This document shows positions 57,457-64,000 of a stretch of DNA of 64,000 nucleotides, in pieces. The notes below the pieces were generated by a model. The model saw nothing but the letters and a program-made list of their open reading frames with translations, was not told the origin of the DNA and ran no database searches. Each line of letters begins with the position of its first letter. Within the stretch, counting starts at the first letter, position 1. The stretch is from JAMWDF01 sp964645405 (lineage in GTDB: Bacteria; Ratteibacteria; UBA8468; B48-G9; DSTR01), in contig CAZYCA010000037.1 in the NCBI GenBank assembly GCA_964645405.1, forward strand, positions 11,222 to 75,221, in the 5' to 3' direction. A program made the translations under genes and the position numbers.

Positions 57457-59925
57457 ATGAAATTTCCAATAATTAAATCAGATGTTAAGAAAAGTAAAAG
57501 GGTGGCAGTCATTCTTGCTGCAGGTAAGGGCACAAGAATGAACGATCCTGTCAGGAATAAGGTATGTTACCCTGTCGGCGGCATCCCTGTGGTAAACAGA
57601 ATTATCCAGACCTGTAAACATTCCGGGTTGAAGGACATCTTTGTGGCAGTGGGATTCAGGTATCAGGATGTTATAGCAACCATAGAAAAAGACCACCATG
57701 ACATAAACTATGTTTATCAAAAAAACCAGATTGGAACTGCTGATGCCGTGCGCTGTGCCTGTGAATGTTTGAAAGCATTAGGCTTTGCAGGAGAAATACT
57801 GATTATTGCGGGCGATAAGTTAGTTTCCCCTTCCTTCCTCCTGAAAATGAGAGAATTCTTTGAAGAAAACAATCAGGATTTACTTTTTGCCACAAGTAAA
57901 CTGCATAGCGGAAAATTCGGAAAAGTTTTAAGGGATGATTCTGGAAAGATTTTATCCATAGTGGAAGCAAAAAACTTTGAAATTTTAAAGAAAACAGAAA
58001 ACTATAAGCTACTGGACTTGTTAGAGAAAAGCCAGGAAACCAATCAATCCATCTACTTTGTTAAGGCTGGAGTTCTTTACCAGGCGCTGGAAGAAATAGA
58101 AAAAGACAGTGTCTCCGGGGAGGAATATTTTACAGACATTGTTTCCATTTTTTCCCGCAAGAATTTAAAGGTAGAGACTTTTGAAATTGCTAACAAATAT
58201 GATGTTCTAACCTTCAACACACCTCAGGAGTATCTGGAAGTAGAAATGTATTTCCAGCAGGTTAAGGTAAAAACGCTGGAGAATAAACTCAAAAATGATA
58301 AAAACTATAAAAATGTCCTGGAATGGATAAGAATTTTTGAAGAAAAACCAGCTGCACTGGTTGCCTTTCTCAAAGAAATTTACAGAGACGAAAGTGCTGT
58401 GATAGACAGTAAGATAAAAATCTATCTAAGAGTTTTACACAAGTTTGCAGAAAATTTTGGCGCTGAAAGAAAAGTTTTCATAGTAAGATCACCAGGAAGG
58501 CTTAACATAATGGGCCGGCACATAGACCATAGAGGTGGAGCAGTTAACATTATGGCTATTGACAAAGAGATAATAATGGTTGTTGAACCACGGTCTGATG
58601 ACAGAGTAATGTTACACAACGTTGATGAGCAAAAATTTCCCTGTAGAGAATTTTCCATTACAGAGGAGATGTCAAAACTGGATTGGTCAAGCTGGGTTAA
58701 TTCCATTAACAGCCAGTTGCTGAAGGAAGAATTAAACAAAAACGCAGGAGACTGGGTAAACTACGTAAAGGCTGCCTGTTTGAAAATACAGGATACCTTC
58801 CGGGAGAGAAGAATCGTGGGCATGAATGCACTGGTACTGGGAGACGTACCAATCGGTTCTGGCCTGAGCTCTTCTTCTGCTATGGTGGTGGCTTCAGCAG
58901 AAGCCCTTATTCTGGCAAATGACATTATTTTCACTCCGGAATCATTTGTGAAACTTTGCGGAGAAGCTGAATGGTTTGTTGGCACCAGAGGAGGCTTTGG
59001 AGACCATGCTGCAATAAAGTTCGGATTGAAAGGAAATATCAGTCAAATAAAATTTCTGGAATTTGAATTTCTTGGTAGTGCACCCCTTCCAGAGCCGTAT
59101 AGCATAGTCTTTTGTTACTCTCAAGAAGAAGCAAAAAAGGCGGAAAACGCGAGAAATGTTTTTAACCAGAAGATTGCCTGCTACGAAATTGGAACATTGC
59201 TGTTAAAGAAACTCCATCCTGAGCTCTCTGCGAAGATAAACCATCTCAGAGACGTGAATCCCGAGAGTTTAAATATCCCTGAATATGAAGTCTATCAAAT
59301 GCTCAAGGCACTTCCAGAAAGAATAACCAGGGAAGAATTAATTTCTTTCTTGGGGAAAGAAAGAAAATTAGAAAACATATTTTCCACCCACAGCCCACCT
59401 TTTGAAGGTTATCCGCTCAGGGGTGTGTGTTTTTTTGGCATTTCAGAATGTGCCAGAAGTAAACTATGCCTGGAATTACTGGAGAAGGAAGATATTAAAA
59501 CATTGGGGGAATTAATGACCATCTCCCACAATGGCGACAGGGTTACCGTTTTAAATGAATATGGAGAAAGGGTAACATACATGAGTGATGTTTCCACAGA
59601 TTACCTGAACAGACTTATTGAAGGAAGAAAGAGAATAAATAACAAAAAATTTACTCTGGCATATCAAAGCGGATGGTATGGGTGTAGCACTTATAAGGTG
59701 GACACACTGGTGGATATAGCCAGTTCCGTGGAAGGTGTTTTCGGTGCCCAGATAGCAGGAGCAGGACTTGGCGGCTGTGTAATGGTTCTCTGTCTGAAGG
59801 AAAAAATAGAAAAATTAAAAAAGCAATTGATAAAAAATTACTACCAGCACTACAATTTAGTCCCCTTAATTGAAGAGGCTATCCCGGTTAAAGGTTCAGG
59901 CTGGATAGAAATAAACAATTATTGA
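57457..59925 (+). CDS. nucleotidyltransferase-GHMP sugar kinase fusion
   Basis: An 822-residue fusion. Residues 1-~265 are a sugar nucleotidyltransferase: VAVILAAGKGTRMNDPVRNK, YPVGGIPVVNRII, YQKNQIGTADAVRCA and IIAGDKLVSP, closest to the GlmU/COG1207 type. A linker of ~70 residues follows. From ~340 a GHMP kinase begins: SPGRLNIMGRHIDHRGG (galactokinase-type signature with Arg in place of Glu), the ATP loop PIGSGLSSSSAMVVASA near residue 468, GGFGDHAAIKFG with the catalytic Asp, and AGAGLGGCVMVL near the end. The protein may phosphorylate a sugar at C1 and activate it to an NDP-sugar. It is functionally analogous to Fkp, but the sugar is unknown. It lies in the envelope glycan region. Confidence 0.82.
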   Translation: MKFPIIKSDVKKSKRVAVILAAGKGTRMNDPVRNKVCYPVGGIPVVNRIIQTCKHSGLKDIFVAVGFRYQDVIATIEKDHHDINYVYQKNQIGTADAVRCACECLKALGFAGEILIIAGDKLVSPSFLLKMREFFEENNQDLLFATSKLHSGKFGKVLRDDSGKILSIVEAKNFEILKKTENYKLLDLLEKSQETNQSIYFVKAGVLYQALEEIEKDSVSGEEYFTDIVSIFSRKNLKVETFEIANKYDVLTFNTPQEYLEVEMYFQQVKVKTLENKLKNDKNYKNVLEWIRIFEEKPAALVAFLKEIYRDESAVIDSKIKIYLRVLHKFAENFGAERKVFIVRSPGRLNIMGRHIDHRGGAVNIMAIDKEIIMVVEPRSDDRVMLHNVDEQKFPCREFSITEEMSKLDWSSWVNSINSQLLKEELNKNAGDWVNYVKAACLKIQDTFRERRIVGMNALVLGDVPIGSGLSSSSAMVVASAEALILANDIIFTPESFVKLCGEAEWFVGTRGGFGDHAAIKFGLKGNISQIKFLEFEFLGSAPLPEPYSIVFCYSQEEAKKAENARNVFNQKIACYEIGTLLLKKLHPELSAKINHLRDVNPESLNIPEYEVYQMLKALPERITREELISFLGKERKLENIFSTHSPPFEGYPLRGVCFFGISECARSKLCLELLEKEDIKTLGELMTISHNGDRVTVLNEYGERVTYMSDVSTDYLNRLIEGRKRINNKKFTLAYQSGWYGCSTYKVDTLVDIASSVEGVFGAQIAGAGLGGCVMVLCLKEKIEKLKKQLIKNYYQHYNLVPLIEEAIPVKGSGWIEINNY

Positions 59926-60048
59926 CTGCTTTGTATTTACCAGCATTTTGCTTTCAAAAAATAAAACGCATGGCTTTTTCCTGGCAACTCCTCTGACTAT
60001 AGACGGTTATTACCCTGGTTTCCGGGGTACACTGTCATCAACGAATTC

Positions 60049-60663
60049 TTAGCGGATAACTTTGAGGAATGTCCTAAAGATGATTTTGATGTCTGTAAAA
60101 AAACCAATTTCCGTCATATAAGTTTTATAAAGTTTTATCTTGGCAGGTAATACTTTTCCAAGATAAACTTTCTCCACGTCTTCAGCCTGTTTTAAAAGCT
60201 CTTCCTCATTTCTGTACTCTATGGCCGCATAATCAGTTATGCCTGGTTTTATCTTCAGAATTTCCCGGTAATCTCTACTGAAATATGCTGCATATTTTTG
60301 AACCTCCGGCCTTGGTCCAACAAAACTCATATCTCCTTTAAGTACATTTATTAACTGTGGTAATTCATCAAGTTTTGTTCTTCTTAAAAATTTTCCTATC
60401 GGTGTAATTCTGGAATCATTTCCTTTTGTCACAAGGGGACCAAGCTTTTCCGCATTCACCACCATTGTTCTGAATTTCAAAAGACTAAACGGTTTATGTC
60501 TTTGTCCGATTCTTTTACTGAGATGTAAAACAGGACCTTTGTCCAAAATTTTTACACATAATGCGATGGCAAGAAGTAAAGGGGATAATATCATCAAGCC
60601 AGACAAACTGGCGAAGAAATCAAAAATTCTTTTTCCATGTTGTAAATAGAAGTTATTCTGCAT
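60049..60663 (-). CDS. small phosphoglycosyl transferase (sugar transferase)
   Basis: A 204-residue PglC-type enzyme. One N-terminal membrane helix (IFDFFASLSGLMILSPLLLA) precedes the catalytic part with PVLHLSKRIGQRHKPFSLLKFRTM, TPIGKFLRRTKLDELPQLIN (the Asp-Glu dyad) and GDMSFVGPRPEV. It transfers a sugar phosphate to undecaprenyl phosphate to begin glycan assembly. The start overlaps the end of the DegT gene by 11 bases. The amino-sugar made by the dehydratase and DegT enzymes would be its natural substrate. Confidence 0.92.
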   Translation of the reverse strand: MQNNFYLQHGKRIFDFFASLSGLMILSPLLLAIALCVKILDKGPVLHLSKRIGQRHKPFSLLKFRTMVVNAEKLGPLVTKGNDSRITPIGKFLRRTKLDELPQLINVLKGDMSFVGPRPEVQKYAAYFSRDYREILKIKPGITDYAAIEYRNEEELLKQAEDVEKVYLGKVLPAKIKLYKTYMTEIGFFTDIKIIFRTFLKVIR

Positions 60664-61789
60664 ACTTTAAAACCCTCTCTGCAATATACTCTAATTCCTG
60701 CTCAGTTAATCCCGGATAGATGGGAAGAGAAAGCGACTTTTCAAACACATAATTAGCGACAGGATAATCCTTGCTCTGATATTTATATGTTTGCCTGTAA
60801 TATGGATGCTTATGAACAGGAATGAAATGCACTGATGTTCCAATACCGTTTTCTCTCAGTTTTTCAAAAAGTTTATCTCTGTTATTGACCTTTATCACGT
60901 AAAGATGCCAGCTTGTTTCTCTATCAGGTTTGATTAGCGGAGGAATAACTTTAGTGCCTTTGAAAACCTGAGTGTATTTTTGAGCAATCTCATTTCTTTT
61001 TTCTTTCATCCAGTCAACCTTTTTAAGCTGAGCTAACCCAAGCGCAGAGTTTATGTCTGTGGTGTTATATTTATATCCATTGTCTACTACCTCATAATAC
61101 CAGTTTCCTTTTAATGTATATCTATCCCAGGCATCACGGCTAATACCATGAAGACGATTAATCCTCATTTTTCTAACATAATTTTCATTTTTAGTAGTAA
61201 TCATACCTCCCTCGCCCGTGGCAAGAGTTTTTGTGGCATAAAAACTGAAGCAGGTAATATCCCCTATCGTTCCTATCATTTTTTCTTTATATTTACTCGG
61301 AAGTGCATGGGCAGCATCTTCTATGACATATAAATTATATTTTTTGGCAACTTTTAAAATCTCATCCATATCACAGGGTTGCCCTCCAAAGTGAACTGGA
61401 ATTATCACTTTTGTTTTTTCAGTAATTAGACTTTCCATTTTTGATACATCAATATTATGAGTAGTTTCTTCTATATCACACAAAACAGGTTTCGCTCCAA
61501 AGTATGTCACAACCTCTGCTGTTGCGGTAAAAGTATTTGTGGGAATAATTACTTCATCTCCGGCTTCTAATCCTATGGCTTTCAATGCCAGATGCAGCGC
61601 TGCGGTACATGAATTACAGGAGACAGCAAATCCCTTTTTACTCCCACTTTTAAATATATAATCTTTAAATTTTTCTTCAAATTCAATGGTTTTAGGACCC
61701 ATTGTCAACCATCCAGATTTAATAGTTTCTATCACAAAATTTATTTCTTCGTCAGTTATGAATGGTTTATGGAATGGTATATGTTTCAC
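60653..61789 (-). CDS. DegT/DnrJ/EryC1/StrS-family aminotransferase
   Basis: A 378-residue PLP enzyme: MKHIPFHKPFITDEEINFVIE, VSCNSCTAALHLALKAIGLE, DEVIIPTNTFTATAEVVTY, VIEDAAHALPSKYK and CFSFYATKTLATGEGGMI with the PLP Lys. It aminates a 4-keto sugar nucleotide, consistent with the WbpM-type dehydratase nearby (UDP-4-amino sugar). It overlaps the second DegT gene by 4 bases and the transferase by 11. Base composition is AT-rich. Length is normal. Confidence 0.93.
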   Translation of the reverse strand: MKHIPFHKPFITDEEINFVIETIKSGWLTMGPKTIEFEEKFKDYIFKSGSKKGFAVSCNSCTAALHLALKAIGLEAGDEVIIPTNTFTATAEVVTYFGAKPVLCDIEETTHNIDVSKMESLITEKTKVIIPVHFGGQPCDMDEILKVAKKYNLYVIEDAAHALPSKYKEKMIGTIGDITCFSFYATKTLATGEGGMITTKNENYVRKMRINRLHGISRDAWDRYTLKGNWYYEVVDNGYKYNTTDINSALGLAQLKKVDWMKEKRNEIAQKYTQVFKGTKVIPPLIKPDRETSWHLYVIKVNNRDKLFEKLRENGIGTSVHFIPVHKHPYYRQTYKYQSKDYPVANYVFEKSLSLPIYPGLTEQELEYIAERVLKYAE

Positions 61790-63009
61790 AAATTTTTCCT
61801 TTGTAGAATAGAATCTAAATTACTTCCTAAAATCATATCCCTGTTCCTCCTTAAAAAATTGCACATTCTTTCCACATATCTTTCATCAATATTTTCATGT
61901 GTAGGGAGATTAACAATATGATTGGAGGCAAATTCAGCAACAGGGTTTTCTCCAAATTTGTAATGCCAGAGTTCAAAATTTTTAGTAATCGGATGTATTG
62001 GTGACATAAACCAATCTCCCAGTTCAATTTTCTCTTTTTCTGCCAGGGTAAAAAATTTTTTCCTGTCTTTAACAAGAAGAGGAAACTTAAGATATGTATG
62101 TTCCGCGTAGGGAGGTTCGTAGGGCGGCTCCAAATCTAATTCTGAAAGTATTTTTTTATATAAACTGGCTATTTTTTTTCTGTTCTCAATCATCAGGTCT
62201 ACTCTATATTTACCGTCAGTTTTTTTAAAATACTTTAAAGCTTCTTTTGCCTGAATCTCTGAAAAACCTTTTAAAAAATTTTCTGGTTCAGCAGGTTTTT
62301 CTATTTCATACCCTTGAGATGAACCTAATATAATGTTTGACTTGCTAAGTTTTCTATAAGCATATAATGCAAACCAATAAATTTGGGGGTTTAAAAATCT
62401 CTTTTTTACTTCTATCAATGTTTTTAACATAATTTTTTCTTTTAAATCTGGCTTTACTGCCTTTTCCTCCATTTCCTTTAGTTTTTCGGCTATAGCTTCA
62501 TTTTTAGTTACTGCAATCCCTCCGACTCCCGTGGAAAAGGGCTTATTCCACTGACTTGAAAAAAAAGAAGCGTCTGCAATGGTACCATTCTTCTTCCCTT
62601 TATAAGTTCCCCCAAACCCATGAGCACAGTCTTCTATGACAATTAAATTATATTTTTTACTTATTTCAAAAATAGCATCAAGGTCTGGTGATAATCCAAA
62701 AGTGTTTTGTGCAATTATAATTTTTGTTTTTTTTGTAATCTTTTCTTCTATTTTGTTAGGGTCAATATTAAAAGTTTCTTGGTCAATATCAACATAAACA
62801 GGTTTTGCTCCTAAATAAATTATTGGATTAGCCACTACTACACATGTAAACGCAGGCAAAATTATCTCATCACTTTTTTTAATATCAAGGGTTTTCAATA
62901 TTGCATATAAAGCCACTCTTCCTTTCCAGAAAAGAAAGATAAAAGATTTATATATATCAAGATATGCTGATATATCATCTCTTAACAAATGGAAAAAATT
63001 ATTCTTCAT
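61786..63009 (-). CDS. DegT/DnrJ/EryC1/StrS-family protein, second copy
   Basis: A 407-residue protein of the same family but divergent: SDEIILPAFTCVVVANPIIYL, IIAQNTFGLSPDLDAIF, VIEDCAHGFGGTYKG and FFSSQWNKPFSTGVGGIAVT with Lys in the PLP position. It lacks close similarity to its neighbour beyond family motifs, so it acts on a different sugar or substrate. It overlaps the neighbouring genes by 4 bases on each side. It is markedly AT-rich with many A/T third positions. Confidence 0.86.
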   Translation of the reverse strand: MKNNFFHLLRDDISAYLDIYKSFIFLFWKGRVALYAILKTLDIKKSDEIILPAFTCVVVANPIIYLGAKPVYVDIDQETFNIDPNKIEEKITKKTKIIIAQNTFGLSPDLDAIFEISKKYNLIVIEDCAHGFGGTYKGKKNGTIADASFFSSQWNKPFSTGVGGIAVTKNEAIAEKLKEMEEKAVKPDLKEKIMLKTLIEVKKRFLNPQIYWFALYAYRKLSKSNIILGSSQGYEIEKPAEPENFLKGFSEIQAKEALKYFKKTDGKYRVDLMIENRKKIASLYKKILSELDLEPPYEPPYAEHTYLKFPLLVKDRKKFFTLAEKEKIELGDWFMSPIHPITKNFELWHYKFGENPVAEFASNHIVNLPTHENIDERYVERMCNFLRRNRDMILGSNLDSILQRKNL

Positions 63010-64000
63010 ATGCGTCTTTTCATTCTTCCTAAGGTTATCAATCCTACTACTGAACCCAACCCATAAAAAAAGTGTAGAATAAAAAATACGAATGGCAGAA
63101 TAAGTAAATATTTAAATCCTTTTATTGAGGAAATTCTAATAGATTCTATAAAAGCAAATAAAAAATAAAAGAAAAAAATTAAACACAAAATTAACTTAAA
63201 TATAGGTAAAAAAAATAATATAATAGTTGACAAGATTATTGAAGTTACGAATAGAAAAGGAATATAATGTCTTATAGAAAGTGCTCTTTTAGCGATTTTG
63301 ATAGTATAAATATTCCATAATCCATTAAGAAAATTATTCTTCAAAAAATCTCTAATATTTGAACGTGCTATATAATAACTTACAATATCAGGAACAAGAA
63401 GAATTTTACCCCCCTTTTTTTTTAGTCGTAAATTAAATTCAATATCTTGATTTCTAACCAATTTTTCATTAAATAATCCTATCTTTTTAAATACTTCTTT
63501 TTTATATGCGCCAAAAGGCACAGTATCCACATATTTAGGTCTTTTTATACCAATCCTGAACAGTGAATTTCCAATACCAAATGGAGAACTCAGAGATAAA
63601 GCAATTGCTTCTGCAATTAAAGTGCTTGCCGATGGTTTTGTGATACAAATACCACCCACATTATCTGCCCCACTTTTATTAAGCCAATAAACTATTTTGG
63701 AAAGATAATCTTTAGGATATATCGTATGAGCATCCACTCTCAAAATTATATTTCCTTTAGAATTTTGAATTCCAATATTTAAAGCTGAAGGCACGATTTT
63801 TTTTAGATTATCTAACATTTTAATAAAAGAATATTGTTCTACATACTTTTTTATAATTTCTCTTGTCCCATCGTTACTCATTCCATCAACAATCAATATC
63901 TCAATGTTACCTTTATTCTCCCTCAAAATGTCTTGTTCTAATAAAGATTCTATACATTTCTCAACAAAATTTTTCTCGTTATAACAAGGAACAATAATAG
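63006..64000 (-). CDS. family 2 glycosyltransferase (5' end outside the window)
   Basis: The frame remains open to the window end: the last codons read IIVPCYNEKNFVEKCIES, the start of a GT-A glycosyltransferase family 2 domain, so the N-terminus is cut. About 331 residues are visible: ILIVDGMSNDGTREIIKKY, NIILRVDAHTIYPKDYL with the metal-binding acid, DNVGGICITKP and YKKEVFKKIGLFNEKLVRNQDIEF. Two or three C-terminal membrane segments (YIPFLFVTSIILSTIILFFL) follow, as in succinoglycan-type transferases. It is AT-rich. It probably builds the envelope glycan started by the downstream sugar transferase. Confidence 0.86.
   Translation of the reverse strand, partial: IIVPCYNEKNFVEKCIESLLEQDILRENKGNIEILIVDGMSNDGTREIIKKYVEQYSFIKMLDNLKKIVPSALNIGIQNSKGNIILRVDAHTIYPKDYLSKIVYWLNKSGADNVGGICITKPSASTLIAEAIALSLSSPFGIGNSLFRIGIKRPKYVDTVPFGAYKKEVFKKIGLFNEKLVRNQDIEFNLRLKKKGGKILLVPDIVSYYIARSNIRDFLKNNFLNGLWNIYTIKIAKRALSIRHYIPFLFVTSIILSTIILFFLPIFKLILCLIFFFYFLFAFIESIRISSIKGFKYLLILPFVFFILHFFYGLGSVVGLITLGRMKRRI

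Noticed and set aside
1..64000. CRISPR arrays, insertion sequences, rRNA genes and phage genes
   Set aside because: I looked for regularly spaced direct repeats, transposase motifs, rRNA and phage structural genes and found none that can be supported.

Overview
The window reads as a contiguous chromosomal piece of a diderm (two-membrane), probably anaerobic, uncultured bacterium. Evidence for an outer membrane is a signal-peptide porin, a LolA-like protein, RlpA, NlpD-like and Spy/CpxP-like periplasmic proteins, and two steps of LPS heptose synthesis (gmhA, rfaE2). Evidence for an anaerobic fermentative lifestyle is a four-subunit pyruvate:ferredoxin-type oxidoreductase and a phosphofructokinase with PPi-type residues. 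Genes often associated with Firmicutes also occur (an efp-accB-accC-asp23 cluster and amaP). I cannot name the phylum from sequence alone; a candidate phylum of the Omnitrophota or Elusimicrobiota kind is only a guess.

Layout. 1-2782: porCDAB (first gene cut by the window edge). 2814-5371 (-): DUF72 gene and exonuclease VII (xseBA), back to back with pfk. 5464-12123 (+): PPi-type pfk, HtrA protease, M50-CBS protease, guaB, purM. 12186-14380 (+): an ECF sigma factor, a probable membrane anti-sigma factor and two LTXXQ periplasmic proteins, resembling a CnrYXH-type signalling module. 14377-19803 (-): mazG-like, cstA, TIM-barrel, thrC, apgM-like. 19845-23345: a large double alpha/beta hydrolase, an auxin-efflux-type carrier, and a PPC/DUF296 gene without a standard start codon.

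23543-29081 (-): a tight four-gene operon encoding a GAF histidine kinase, a CHASE2 adenylate/guanylate cyclase, a FecR-GspG fusion and an SH3-NlpC/P60 hydrolase. Divergent from it is lexA, a small DUF6504-like gene and dinB. 31333-33322: LysM-NlpC/P60 and CapA-type proteins. 33333-35976: tRNA-Gly(CCC), a radical SAM protein, a membrane protein, tRNA-Arg(TCT), tRNA-Lys(CTT), and a duplicated tRNA-Lys 3' end enclosing a structured GC-rich insert. 36900-44535 (+): nth, nlpD-like, dprA, amaP, gmhA, rfaE2, thiD2-thiE, ftsH, folE, many overlapping by 1-4 bases. 44479-48541 (-): mtaB, sugar nucleotidyltransferase, tatD, nadC. 48617-50209: the porin with stacked promoters and a long leader. 50195-54587 (-): efp, accB, accC, asp23, PHP phosphatase, aroD. 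54674-64000: envelope glycan genes, including a VanZ-RlpA fusion, a WbpM-type dehydratase, a nucleotidyltransferase-sugar kinase fusion, a phosphoglycosyl transferase, two DegT aminotransferases and a truncated glycosyltransferase; the last ~2.3 kb is clearly AT-richer than the rest.

Several operon heads (xseA, mazG-like, the carrier, the kinase, nth, the sugar-kinase fusion) have a good -10 element ending only 6-9 bases before the start codon and no Shine-Dalgarno sequence, so leaderless transcripts look common. The best candidates for something undescribed are the kinase-cyclase-FecR/GspG-NlpC operon, the ECF/LTXXQ module, the nucleotidyltransferase-kinase fusion and the tRNA-end duplication.
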